Assembly (NCBI GenBank): GCA_041399065.1 | Contig: JAWKTN010000002.1 | Span: 992,001 to 1,056,000 of the forward strand | Length of the DNA stretch: 64,000 nt | Reading direction: 5' to 3' | From: JAGQPD01 sp020426865 | GTDB taxonomy: Bacteria; Planctomycetota; Planctomycetia; Pirellulales; Pirellulaceae | Shown: piece by piece, positions 25,998 through 36,333 of the stretch | How positions within the stretch are numbered: the first letter of the stretch is position 1 | Layout: each line of letters opens with the position of its first letter | Made by a program: the position numbers and the translations under genes | Notes under the pieces: generated by a model | Told to the model about the DNA's origin: nothing | The model's input: only the letters and a program-made list of their open reading frames with translations | Database searches by the model: none

Positions 25998-26368
25998 ATC
26001 TTGGTGGAGCCGAGAATCTGAGCGGGGAGCGGCGGCGGGTTGAACAATATCCAGGACTTTCAAAAGTGGTAGTGTACGCAGCCCGCTCTCCCCAACCCTA
26101 TCCCTCATAAGGAGTTGCGGCAACGAAAAACACAATAGTGTAGTCTGTCGTGCGCAACGGCTGATGGGAGAGAGGGAACTCCGAAAACAACCATTGTTAG
26201 CAGCCCAGGGTTACGATAAAAGGGGCCGGTTGGACGTTGGATGCGAGAAAACGCTCGACGCTGTGCGGCGGGCGGAGTACCATGAGGGGGTGAGGCGTTT
26301 TTCGTTGAACAATGCCACCCTTCAATCACCCACCTAAAAATGCACTCCTCCGAGGGAGTGTTCCTACC
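25998..26368. other. Gene-free stretch of 371 nt before the giant repeat protein
   Basis: No convincing coding frame, hairpin or repeat. The final 20 nt carry GAGGGAG 10 nt before the ATG at 26369. Confidence 0.45.
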
Positions 26369-29300
26369 ATGTATTCGCGACTCTGCGTCATCTTGTTTGT
26401 TGGCTTCACTTGTTTGACGATAAGCCGAATCGACGCTCAATCGAGCCCAGCGGGGGTCGACTATACGGCGTTGGCAACTCCGGCAATCGCGGAGCGGCTA
26501 ATGTTGACGGACGAGCAGCGCGTGGCGGCGGCGAAGCTGTTGGACGACCGGATCAACGAGCTGTCAGCGGCGGTGCCGGCGGACCGGACGAAGGTCTTGG
26601 ACGCGTACAACACGAAGCTGGCGGCGATTTTAACGGATGCTCAAAAGGAGCAGTTCGCGTCGATCATGGCCGTGGGAAAGCTTCGGTTCAACTTTCGCCA
26701 GCAGAGCTGGCCGGATGTCTTGGAATGGTTTGCTCGTCAAGCAGACCTATCACTCGTGATGGACTCATCGCCACCCGGCTCGTTCACGTATAGCGACACA
26801 AAGAACTACAGTGCGGCGGAGGCGATCGACCTATTGAATAGCGTGTTATTGAGCAAAGGCTTTACGTTGATTCGCCGCGAGCAAACGTTGATCGTAGTTG
26901 AATTATCACAGGGCATTCCCTATGACTTGCTCCCGCGCGTGAAGGTGGAGCAGTTGAACGAGCATGGACGGTTTGAATTTGTCAGCGTGTTATTCCCCTT
27001 AGGTGGCCGACCTTTGGAGACGGTCGTCTCCGAGGTCACGCCGCTGGCCGGCAAATATGGCCAGATCACGGCCTTGCCATCAACACGTCAGTTATTGGTA
27101 GTGGAGACAGCGGGCAAGATACAAGCGATCAATGCATTGATTGCCTCCATATCCGAACCGAAGCCGCCGGAGAAGAAACCGGATCCGCCAAAACCGCCAG
27201 CACCAATACTGAGCATTTACCCGATACCGTTGCTCGACCAAGAGGCGACGGTCGACACGTTAAAGAAGCTGTTCGGAAACGCGACGGTTGTCGCCGACCC
27301 GCAAGCGAAACAGCTGCATGTTTTCGCACCCCCAGATACACAAACCGCCGTCGCGAAGGCACTCGAAGAAATCGCTGCCAAGGTTAGCAGTGACAGCCAG
27401 CCACGGCTGGAGAAATATGAAGTCGCCGGCAAGGACCCAAGCGACATCCGGCGACAGTTGCTCGACATGTTTCCTGACTTGCAGGTCAGTGTTGACGACG
27501 ATACGAATCATATCCTGGTAATGGCCACGGGATTGCAGCAGAAGGAAGTGCAAGACGTACTTGCCAAATTGGGTCTCGAAGCGGCAACGGACGAGACAGT
27601 ACAGGTTTATGAAGTCTCGCCGAAAGCGCAGGACCAAACCGCCTCTTTATTGTCACAGGCATTGCCAGACGCCGAGGTGGTTGGCCAGTCTGGCAAGATT
27701 GCTGTGCGAGGCACGGCTACCGAGCAGCAATTGGCGCGGTCCTTGATCGAGCAACTGGAAGCAGATGTACCGGTCGACCGACGACCAACTCTCAAGTTTC
27801 ATGAGTTGACACGACCGCTACCGGAATCGATGTTGGGGATCCTCAAGCAAATGTTCCCGGATGCCTCGGTACAAGTCCGCAACGATGGTCGATTGCTGAC
27901 CGTTACGGCTTTGCCCAGGGACCACGAAGGCATCGAACGAACGATGCAGCAGATCGTCACCGAAGTGCCTGTGGAACCGGATCGCAACATGCAGATTCAT
28001 CCGATCCCACAACCGGCACGGTCTCATGTTTCGGTCATGGTATCGGAACTGCAGAAATCGATGCCGTCGATCCGCGTGATCGTTGGCGAAAAAAACGCGG
28101 AACTCATAGCCTGGGCCACGGAAGTCGAACATGCCAGGATCTCGGTTGCCATCTCGACGCTGGCGGGCTCCGGAACGGCACCCGCGGATGTATTGATCGC
28201 CTATCCGTTGCGTGACGCCGACGCGACGCAGTTGGTGGAAATGCTAAAAGGACTTCATCCCGAGCTGACAATCGCGGCCGATACGCGAGCCAACCGCGTG
28301 TTGATTACGGCCAGCCTCGTCGACCAGGCCCGCATGAGCGGGATCATTGAACAACTGGACGCACCGAAGGACACCAGCCAGGAGCCGATCGTCCGGACGT
28401 ATCCGGTAAGTGACACAACACCGTCGTTAACAGTATCCTTGTTACAGCCACTCGTGCCCGACTTGCGATTGACGGCCGACGAAGCGAACGGACGACTGTT
28501 GGCGTCCGGTAAGGAGATCGATCACCAACGGCTGGTCAAGGCGCTCGAGGAAATGAAATCCGCCGGCGCCGGACGAGGCGTGGTCCGAGCTTACAAAGTG
28601 GGCTCCGCCGATCCCACTCAGGTTCGCTACATCCTGGTACAACTTGTCCCGCGAGCGATCGTCTCGGCCGACACAACTGCCGGTCAGGTTTTGGTATGGG
28701 CCAACGAGCGCGATCAGCAAACGGTCGCCGAGGCGGTCGAGCAACTAACGCGTGGCGAACCTGACGAATCGCGACAATTGAAAAGCTATCCCATCCCGTT
28801 CGACTTGGGGCGAGATTCCCTGGCTGTTTTCACGCCCATCGCCCCCAACGCTCGGTTTTCACTGGATGATTCTCGTCGCTTGTTGATTTGCTGGGGTACG
28901 CCCGAAGAACATCAGGCGATTGAGCAGAGTCTGATCGAGCTGAAGGAGGCGCGGGCTAATGCCCCGGCACTGGGCGAGCAGGTTGTCGTCTATCCGTTGG
29001 ACCGCGAGCAAATCAGCGCCGAGCTGGTGTTAGAGGCGTTGGATGACGAATTGAAACGACCGCTTTCCATTCAGGTCAATGACGAGACCAACAGCCTGGT
29101 GGTTCGAGGCAGCCCGACGGCTCAAGAACAATTCCGCAAGGCGGTGGCTGCGGTGGTCGAGCAATTGCCGCCCGCCACGGTTCGCGTCGCCCGAGTATAT
29201 CGCTTTAAGCGCGGCGACGTGACGGATGCCATGTATGTGTTACGCGAGATGTTGCCCGACGCCCGCATCACGCGTGATAACACCACTCGCACGATCGCGG

Positions 29301-31579
29301 CAACAGCGACGGAAAAGGAACATGCGACGATCGCCACGATCGTGGAGCAGATGGATCAGCCGCGTGACCGGAGCGACGTAGTGACGCGCGTCTATCGGCT
29401 CAAACGCGCGTCAGCTCGTCGAGTTCACTCGGCGATCGAAGCGATGACGGAATCGGGAACGGTTGACTACGATTACGAATCCAATTCTCTCGTGGCCACG
29501 GCACCCATCGAAGAACAGAACCGCATCCAGGAAGTGCTGGATCAATTGAATGGACCGCAGGAGGAAGAGGCCATCACTAAGGTCTATCCGCTAAAGTATG
29601 CGACGCCATCGACTGTCCGCCAGGCCATGTTGGACGTGATCCCGGACGCGGAAATTGCTGCCGATGACGAATCGGGGACATTGATCGTTACCTCAGGTAC
29701 TGCCGACCACCAGCGGATGGCGAAACTGGCCGAGGAATTGGACACCGTGCCGGGTCAACGGCCGATTGTTCGCGCGTATGAAATTCGCAATGCCGATCCT
29801 CAGGCGGTGTACGAAGCGGTGCAACGAGGTTGGGAGCGAAGCCGTGGTTTCTCGGTAACGTTTCAAGAGGGAACGCGGACGCTGCTGGTCACGGCATCGG
29901 CCCGCAATCACGAGGTGTTTACCGAATTAATGAAGACTCTCGACCAGGCGACGACGCAAGACGCGACGCGTTCGGCGAAGACCTATCCACTGAGAAACGT
30001 AGATGGGCAATCGGCACAAGCCGCCGTCCAGGCATTGCTCGATCAGACGCCACCCAAGGCGCAAGTCGAACTTGACCGGCTGGCAAATGCCCTGCTCGTC
30101 GTAGCGACACCCGAGCAGCATCAATCAGTAGCCGATACGTTGCGCCAGTTGGACCACAATGACCGTCAGCTGGAAGTGTTTTCCATGCAAGACGTGGATC
30201 CATACACGGTTTCCTCTGCGGTATACGAGTTGTTCGCCGACGCTCCAACAGGTACAGCCCCCACGGTATCGACCGACTACGAGACCGGCAAATTGTTTGT
30301 ACGAGGGAGCACGGAACAGATCGAGCAGATCAAGCAGCTGTTGGTGAAGCTGGGAGAGACCTCGTTATTGCAGTCGGAAAACAGACCACCGAGTGGCGTG
30401 CGATCGATTCCTTTCCGCGGCGACATGCGCGAGGCACTGCGGCAGATTGAAACGATGTGGCCCAAGTTGCGGCGCAATCGTATTCAGGTGATCCAACCAG
30501 GTTTGGGGCGGTTTCCTGGCGGAGAGGCGGCCGAGACCGGCGACAGCGATAGGGCAGTCCCCGCGCCTCAGGACCCACAAGACGCCTCCCCCAATGACGT
30601 CGATCGCGGCGCTATGCGACTCCCGGAAAACGTTGAACGGTTCGTTTTTTGGCAAGATTCGACACGCCCAGCGGTGCCACGGGCGGATTTGCAAGACCAG
30701 GCAGTGAAGGAAAACGATCGCCGCGACAATCCGGCGGACGAGGCGAACGTCGTGGACGATCCGGGTAAAGCCAATGATGTGTCGGCGAACACCCGTGATG
30801 GTGATGGATCGAATGACGCGCCGCCGGTCGTCATTGTGCCCCAAGGCGACCGCATTACGATCGCGTCGTCGGACGCTGAGGCACTCGATCAAATGGAAGA
30901 GTTGTTGCGATTCCTAGCGCGAGGCGCTGGTGGGATGGGACGCAGTTCGGACATGGACGTCTATTTGTTGCGAAATACGGGTGCCGTTGATGTCCAGGAT
31001 ATTTTGCGAGAGCTATTTAAGGGAACGTCGTCGACGACCGTCGGCACGAGCAAGGTCGTTGTCGTTGCCGACGAACGGCTGAACGCACTGATTGTTCACG
31101 GCGGCCGTCGCGAGCGGGAGATAGCGGCAGAGTTGCTTGAGGTGTTAGATACGGAGGACTTGCCCAATCCGTTGGTGGTCTATCGTCCGGAGATGATACC
31201 GATCAAATACGGCTCCGCCAGTCGCATTGTCGAGATATTGCGGAACGTCTATGCCAGTCAGTTGACAAGCGGAGGAGGCCGGCGGCCACTGAAGATTCCC
31301 GAAGGTGTTTCATCGGAGGTCGCGGCGGTCTTGCAGCAGGTCAACGCGGCGGCGAGCGGCCCACTGCTGACGTTGGATGTTGACGAAGAGTCGAACACGA
31401 TCATCATTCGTGCTCCGCATGAACTGCGTGGTGAAGTACGCGACTTCATTGCATCGCTCGACCAGGAAGTAGATGCATCGACGGCCCAACGCGTGCGTGT
31501 CATTCAGCTCAAACAAAATCGGGCGGATGACGTACAAAACGCTTTGGAGGATTTCATCCGCCGCTCTCGACGCCGGTAG
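26369..31579 (+). CDS. Giant exported protein of serial secretin-type (NolW/N1-like) modules, no barrel
   Basis: 1736 residues from ATG 26369 (GAGGGAG 10 nt upstream; an ORF extension to 26312 is unlikely). Signal peptide MYSRLCVILFVGFTCLTISRIDA. Then an LTxxQ-like region (LMLTDEQ ... ILTDAQKEQF), a secretin N0/STN-like domain (WPDVLEWFARQADLSLVMD), and from about residue 250 at least 16 modules of about 70 residues, each with the pattern Y-P-[LIV] ... alpha helix ... PDAxVxxD ... LxVxAxxxxHxxI ... L. Examples: YPLRDADATQLVEML, YRLKRASARRVHSAI, YEIRNADPQAVYEAV. Three or four looser modules end the chain. The C-terminal beta-barrel of secretins is missing. A periplasmic or surface scaffold is plausible. 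Confidence 0.85.
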   Translation: MYSRLCVILFVGFTCLTISRIDAQSSPAGVDYTALATPAIAERLMLTDEQRVAAAKLLDDRINELSAAVPADRTKVLDAYNTKLAAILTDAQKEQFASIMAVGKLRFNFRQQSWPDVLEWFARQADLSLVMDSSPPGSFTYSDTKNYSAAEAIDLLNSVLLSKGFTLIRREQTLIVVELSQGIPYDLLPRVKVEQLNEHGRFEFVSVLFPLGGRPLETVVSEVTPLAGKYGQITALPSTRQLLVVETAGKIQAINALIASISEPKPPEKKPDPPKPPAPILSIYPIPLLDQEATVDTLKKLFGNATVVADPQAKQLHVFAPPDTQTAVAKALEEIAAKVSSDSQPRLEKYEVAGKDPSDIRRQLLDMFPDLQVSVDDDTNHILVMATGLQQKEVQDVLAKLGLEAATDETVQVYEVSPKAQDQTASLLSQALPDAEVVGQSGKIAVRGTATEQQLARSLIEQLEADVPVDRRPTLKFHELTRPLPESMLGILKQMFPDASVQVRNDGRLLTVTALPRDHEGIERTMQQIVTEVPVEPDRNMQIHPIPQPARSHVSVMVSELQKSMPSIRVIVGEKNAELIAWATEVEHARISVAISTLAGSGTAPADVLIAYPLRDADATQLVEMLKGLHPELTIAADTRANRVLITASLVDQARMSGIIEQLDAPKDTSQEPIVRTYPVSDTTPSLTVSLLQPLVPDLRLTADEANGRLLASGKEIDHQRLVKALEEMKSAGAGRGVVRAYKVGSADPTQVRYILVQLVPRAIVSADTTAGQVLVWANERDQQTVAEAVEQLTRGEPDESRQLKSYPIPFDLGRDSLAVFTPIAPNARFSLDDSRRLLICWGTPEEHQAIEQSLIELKEARANAPALGEQVVVYPLDREQISAELVLEALDDELKRPLSIQVNDETNSLVVRGSPTAQEQFRKAVAAVVEQLPPATVRVARVYRFKRGDVTDAMYVLREMLPDARITRDNTTRTIAATATEKEHATIATIVEQMDQPRDRSDVVTRVYRLKRASARRVHSAIEAMTESGTVDYDYESNSLVATAPIEEQNRIQEVLDQLNGPQEEEAITKVYPLKYATPSTVRQAMLDVIPDAEIAADDESGTLIVTSGTADHQRMAKLAEELDTVPGQRPIVRAYEIRNADPQAVYEAVQRGWERSRGFSVTFQEGTRTLLVTASARNHEVFTELMKTLDQATTQDATRSAKTYPLRNVDGQSAQAAVQALLDQTPPKAQVELDRLANALLVVATPEQHQSVADTLRQLDHNDRQLEVFSMQDVDPYTVSSAVYELFADAPTGTAPTVSTDYETGKLFVRGSTEQIEQIKQLLVKLGETSLLQSENRPPSGVRSIPFRGDMREALRQIETMWPKLRRNRIQVIQPGLGRFPGGEAAETGDSDRAVPAPQDPQDASPNDVDRGAMRLPENVERFVFWQDSTRPAVPRADLQDQAVKENDRRDNPADEANVVDDPGKANDVSANTRDGDGSNDAPPVVIVPQGDRITIASSDAEALDQMEELLRFLARGAGGMGRSSDMDVYLLRNTGAVDVQDILRELFKGTSSTTVGTSKVVVVADERLNALIVHGGRREREIAAELLEVLDTEDLPNPLVVYRPEMIPIKYGSASRIVEILRNVYASQLTSGGGRRPLKIPEGVSSEVAAVLQQVNAAASGPLLTLDVDEESNTIIIRAPHELRGEVRDFIASLDQEVDASTAQRVRVIQLKQNRADDVQNALEDFIRRSRRR

Positions 31580-31833
31580 TCAGTTCACATTTGTACTGCA
31601 AAAAGGCATCAACCGGAATCGCTCAGCCGCCGATTGCCACCTCTTTTGCAGCACTTAGTCGCTGCGCTCTACAGCACACATGAGCGACATTTTTGTGCGA
31701 CGTGTTTCGCAGACCGCTATCCTACGGTCAGAATCCCATCGGGGGGGTACCGACCTGGGGTTGGTTCAGATAAAATCGCGACGGGGCCGGGACGCCGCAG
31801 AGCTTTTTGAACGACTGCTGGGAGAGTGGGATA

Positions 31834-34800
31834 GTGCCGCGATTGCATCAGAGAATCACGCGACGGTTTCGCGCGATGAAAATCGAACCATTGGAATGTC
31901 GCCAATTGCTGGCAGTCGATATCTTGGGAATCGCTCCTGACACGGGGTTTTCTGCGACGGATGGGATCACTTCCTCCAATGCGATTGCAGTCCATGGCCA
32001 GTCGGAACCGGACTCGCTGGTTCGCGTGCATGACGAAACGTTGGGAATGCTGGGAGAAGCGACTGCCGACGCTTCGGGCACGTGGATTCTGAACGAGTTG
32101 CCTTTGCTGCAGGAAGGAAGCTATTCGTTTTCGGCCGCGAGTTTCGACAGCCAGCTCGAACCGCTTTCAATTTCCTCGCCATTTCTGCTGCTAATTGACC
32201 AGCAGACACCAACAGCACCTGCGATGGACACACCGCAACGACTGTCTTCCCAACCTGGTCGATTCGACTTTCGCTTGACCGGTACGACCGAGCCCGAGAA
32301 CATCGTCTTCGTCTTCCAGGACGGGATTGGCCTGGCGGGTATCACGCAAGCCAATGCATCGGGACAGTGGGAGCTTCAAGTTGCCGATGCGCAGCTGCAC
32401 GAAAGTCGCTTTGCATTTAGTTCCATGGCGATCGACTTGGCTGGCAACGTTGGCACCTCATCCGAGTCAGTACTATTTCGTCCGAATATTTTCCTTGTCA
32501 ACACCGACGACATGCGGTTTGATGATGTCGGTTACATGCCATTTTTGTCAAGCCTGGTCGACGTCGAGACGATCACGTTTGAGAATTCGTTTGTCCCAAC
32601 GTCGCTCAGTGGACCATCGCGTGCATCCCTATTGACCGGGCTAAACGCCGAGCGCACGGGCGTTCTGGAGAATTACGCCCCGTATGGCGGCGGGCCGAAC
32701 TTTGCTCCCGAGTCAACACTTCCCGAGTGGTTGGATCAGGCGGGATATCTGACCGGGTTGTTTGGAAAGGATCGGACGCTGCCTACGGACGACGCGACCT
32801 ACCCGTCGCAAGATGTGATTTCCGTCCCTGCCGGATGGGACACATATTTCTCCTACGCGGACAACCCTGGTGGCTATTATTTTGGACGATACACAGACGG
32901 CGGGGCGGTTCTGGAAACGGGTAGTCAGCCGGAAGACTATACCACGGATGTAACCGCCACGAAGTTGAATGAGTTTGTAGCGGACCGAACCAGCAATGAG
33001 CCCTTTTTTGCCTATTTCGCACCAAAGGCGCCCCACGCACCAAGCATTCCGGCACCGCGGCACAACGGAGTCTATGCCGACCTTCAGCTGCCTCGACCGC
33101 CGTCGTTCAATGTCCCCGATCCGCAAGTAGACCTCTTGACCAATAGCGAGATTCAGCTAGCAGAAACGTGGCACATCCAACGGGCGGAGTCCTTGTTGTC
33201 GGTGGATGAAGCGATCGCAAACCTGTACTCGATTTTGTCCGATCGAGGTGAATTAGACAACACGGTCATGATCTTCACCAGCGACAACGGGATACTCGAA
33301 GGCGAACACTCTCTGATCAACAAACGCTTTCCGTACGAAGAGGCTCTGCGTGTGCCACTTTTCATTTGGGACGGGCGCGAGCCACAGCAGCAGGTTCACG
33401 ACGACATTGTGTTGAACATCGACCTGCCGCTCACGATCGCCGATTACTCTGGGGCGACAACTCCTGAAAACCTCGACGGCCAATCGCTCTTGCCGTTGAT
33501 ACACGGCACTCCTGCCGCATGGCGGGAAGATTTTCTGATTCGGCATGTTCGCCCCGGGGGCGTATTGACGAGCTACACGGTAGACGAGTTCGGTGTTCGA
33601 AACTCCGAGTGGTTGTATGTTGAACGTTCCGACGATACCCGACTGCTGTTTAACTTGCAAAATGATGAGTATCAGATCAACAATTTGGCTGGCAATGTGG
33701 ACTTTGCCGATATCGAATCCGCGCTGGCGGCCAGGCTCAATGAATTACGGCCAAGTGACCGCATGGGTCCCGAGGTAACATTCGCGACTATCACGAGTAC
33801 CGGTAGCGTGTTGACGGATCCGCAACGATTGGTAGTGACAGCCCATGTCAGCGATGTCGGGATGGGAGACTCTGCGATCCGCACGCCGGAGTTGTTTCTT
33901 GGCGCGGCCGGTCCGGAAGGGACGGGACTGGGGATGGATGCCGTCGATCTTCGTTTTGACGGAGTCTCGGAAGCAACTTATCGCACACTGCAGTGGAGCG
34001 ACATCGCCGTCGGATCGCATGGCGAGGTTGTCATCGAGGGTCGCGATATCATTGGCAATTGGGGCCAACAACTGACCGTCAATCTCCCGCTCGGCTCGGC
34101 CGTCCGATTGGCACACTCAAGCGACACTGGTGAGTTTTCAGATGATCGCGTCACGATCGACTCGCAACCCACGTTCGACGGTGAAGCGAGCAGCGACGCG
34201 ATGGTCGCCGTCTTCGCATCCATGGTTGGCAGTGACAACGCAGTCCTGTTGGGAACAACTGTTGCAGACAGCGAAGGTATCTGGAGCATACCATCTAACG
34301 TTCCCCTGGCGGAAGGCGTTTATGCGGTACACGCTCAGTACCTCGAAAGCGGTGCCACAGAGCTCTCCTTCGCGGCCCCCATCACGGTACATGTATTGGC
34401 GAGCGTCACTTCGAATGGTGAATTACGAATCGCTGGTACCAACGATGCGGACGATATCTTCGTGATCACACGCGCTGATTCCTCTGCGGATGTTTGGTTC
34501 AACGATGTGTTCGCAGGCTCTGTCCAAGGAATAGGTTCCGTTTTTGTAAATGCCGCCGGCGGGGACGACACAGTTGAATTGCAGGGACCGGTTGATGGCA
34601 CGCTCCTTGGAGCTGCCGGGAACGACCTGCTGATCGGCGGAGATGGTGACGATCTGTTGGATGGCGGACTTCATGACAATCGTTTGAATGGACGGAATGG
34701 AAACGATAGGTATCGCGTCGCAAACATCAACCGAGGCGATGTCGTGCGTGTCACTCCGACTGTCGACATCATTGACGAACCATTTGATAGCGGCTACGAC

Positions 34801-36303
34801 CTGTTGGATATTAATGTCGACACGGGAGTCGTTGGGGATCTCAGTGCGTCAAGTGCCACACCGGAACTGCGAATCGAGTCGCCGCTACTCATCGATCGCC
34901 TCATTCGATTTGGCGAGTCAACCGGTCCGTCGGCCATCGAGAGAATCCTGGGAGGCAAACAAACGGACGCGATGACGGTGCCGAATGTCACACGAGTTGT
35001 TGGACGCAGCGGCAACGACGTCGTGACGATGTCTGATCCGATCCTGGCAGGATCATCGCCTGATATCCGGATGTTTTCTGTCGGACTGCCGGTCTCGGCT
35101 AGCGACGAAATTTTCGCCATTCTTACGACTACCAATGGTACTATCTCAGTGAGTCCACCTTCACACCTGACCGAAGAGCTGGCGATCACCAATAATGGGA
35201 CGGCGTCCGTTACCGTGCAGGGACCGTTCTCGGCAGTCAATGGGACGTTTCTAACGTTTGGTGGCGTGAGGTATACTCCAGACATCGACGCACAGGGCTG
35301 GCATACTATTCATCTGAATACATCCCCCATTGCCGACCCAGGTCAAACGGAGCAAGACGAGGTGGTGGCCTACGTCGTACCACGCCCCACACTTGTCGTC
35401 AGAGGTACGGCAACCTATCAAGAAAACGCCGCCCCTGTGCTGCTCGGGCCAATCGCTGACCTGACCATGGCAACCGACGGGCCAACGTCGGCGAGATTGA
35501 CGATACAAAGCATCGGATTTGCGGAAGAGGGGGATCTCCTGCTGCTGCGGCCGCAGGGAAATGATGTCGGTCAAATCGGATTGGATGGCGATCGGATTCT
35601 GTTCGAAGGGCAACCAATTGGGACGCTCATTGGCAGCGGAGCGTTATCCGATCCCCTTGAAATTGAATTTGATCCGTTGACATCGGCTATTCAGGCTCAG
35701 GCCGTCTTACGCCGATTGGCATTTCAGCATACGACTGATGCCCCCGTGGATACCAATCGTACGATCCGCTTCGAATTGACCGATAGCTACGGATTTTCAG
35801 CACCTGTGCGCACTAAGGACGTGCAAGTCCAGCCCGTCAACGATCGACCAACGCTCATCATAAGTGGCGAATTGCAATACACTGTGGGCGACACCATGCC
35901 GCGTTTGATGGTTCCCGGAGCAGTAATCAAAGATCCTGAAGGGAACTTTGCCGGAGGGAGCCTGGAGATTTGGATCGATGGCTTCGTGGAAAGCACTGAC
36001 CGCATCGGCATTCGCAACAACGGCGTTGGCCCCGGCCAAGTCCGACAGATTGGTAACGATGTATTCTACGAGGGAGTCCTGGTAGGCACTGCTACTCCAC
36101 GGGCCAGTGAATTTGAACCGCTCCGCATTCAGTGGAATTCACAAACAACGTTGGCGGCAGTACAGGCCGTCGTACGCCGAGTCTTCTATGCTACCGATAG
36201 TGTTACGCCTGACCTGACGCCTCGCAACATACGATTCCAGGTGGTCGACGATTTGGGCACAGCGGATCTCGTGCGCCAGAAAGACGTCGTGTTTGTCAAC
36301 TGA
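31834..36303 (+). CDS. Giant surface Ser-type sulfatase with LEPR-XLL start, RTX repeats and Ig-like modules
   Basis: 1489 residues from GTG 31834 (GGGAG about 9 nt upstream). Near the start, the Arg-rich leader and MKIEPLECRQLLAVD is an LEPR-XLL-type motif of planctomycete surface proteins. Two Ig-like modules follow, then the sulfatase domain from 32485 (NIFLVNTDDM metal site). The catalytic motif is S-G-P-S-R-A-S-L-L-T-G with the modifiable Ser codon at 32608, so formylglycine must come from a Ser-type (anSME) maturase. FTSDNGILEGEHSLINKRFPYEE supplies the other metal and Lys residues. Downstream: Ig-like domains, RTX-like GNDLLIGGDGDDLLDGG (about 34618-34670), and two cadherin-like modules. 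The PAPRHNGVYADLQLPRPPSFN segment resembles N-acetylglucosamine-6-sulfatases. Confidence 0.9.
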   Translation: MPRLHQRITRRFRAMKIEPLECRQLLAVDILGIAPDTGFSATDGITSSNAIAVHGQSEPDSLVRVHDETLGMLGEATADASGTWILNELPLLQEGSYSFSAASFDSQLEPLSISSPFLLLIDQQTPTAPAMDTPQRLSSQPGRFDFRLTGTTEPENIVFVFQDGIGLAGITQANASGQWELQVADAQLHESRFAFSSMAIDLAGNVGTSSESVLFRPNIFLVNTDDMRFDDVGYMPFLSSLVDVETITFENSFVPTSLSGPSRASLLTGLNAERTGVLENYAPYGGGPNFAPESTLPEWLDQAGYLTGLFGKDRTLPTDDATYPSQDVISVPAGWDTYFSYADNPGGYYFGRYTDGGAVLETGSQPEDYTTDVTATKLNEFVADRTSNEPFFAYFAPKAPHAPSIPAPRHNGVYADLQLPRPPSFNVPDPQVDLLTNSEIQLAETWHIQRAESLLSVDEAIANLYSILSDRGELDNTVMIFTSDNGILEGEHSLINKRFPYEEALRVPLFIWDGREPQQQVHDDIVLNIDLPLTIADYSGATTPENLDGQSLLPLIHGTPAAWREDFLIRHVRPGGVLTSYTVDEFGVRNSEWLYVERSDDTRLLFNLQNDEYQINNLAGNVDFADIESALAARLNELRPSDRMGPEVTFATITSTGSVLTDPQRLVVTAHVSDVGMGDSAIRTPELFLGAAGPEGTGLGMDAVDLRFDGVSEATYRTLQWSDIAVGSHGEVVIEGRDIIGNWGQQLTVNLPLGSAVRLAHSSDTGEFSDDRVTIDSQPTFDGEASSDAMVAVFASMVGSDNAVLLGTTVADSEGIWSIPSNVPLAEGVYAVHAQYLESGATELSFAAPITVHVLASVTSNGELRIAGTNDADDIFVITRADSSADVWFNDVFAGSVQGIGSVFVNAAGGDDTVELQGPVDGTLLGAAGNDLLIGGDGDDLLDGGLHDNRLNGRNGNDRYRVANINRGDVVRVTPTVDIIDEPFDSGYDLLDINVDTGVVGDLSASSATPELRIESPLLIDRLIRFGESTGPSAIERILGGKQTDAMTVPNVTRVVGRSGNDVVTMSDPILAGSSPDIRMFSVGLPVSASDEIFAILTTTNGTISVSPPSHLTEELAITNNGTASVTVQGPFSAVNGTFLTFGGVRYTPDIDAQGWHTIHLNTSPIADPGQTEQDEVVAYVVPRPTLVVRGTATYQENAAPVLLGPIADLTMATDGPTSARLTIQSIGFAEEGDLLLLRPQGNDVGQIGLDGDRILFEGQPIGTLIGSGALSDPLEIEFDPLTSAIQAQAVLRRLAFQHTTDAPVDTNRTIRFELTDSYGFSAPVRTKDVQVQPVNDRPTLIISGELQYTVGDTMPRLMVPGAVIKDPEGNFAGGSLEIWIDGFVESTDRIGIRNNGVGPGQVRQIGNDVFYEGVLVGTATPRASEFEPLRIQWNSQTTLAAVQAVVRRVFYATDSVTPDLTPRNIRFQVVDDLGTADLVRQKDVVFVN

Positions 36304-36333
36304 CGGCCGCCCTAAGCAAATTGGGGCACTACG

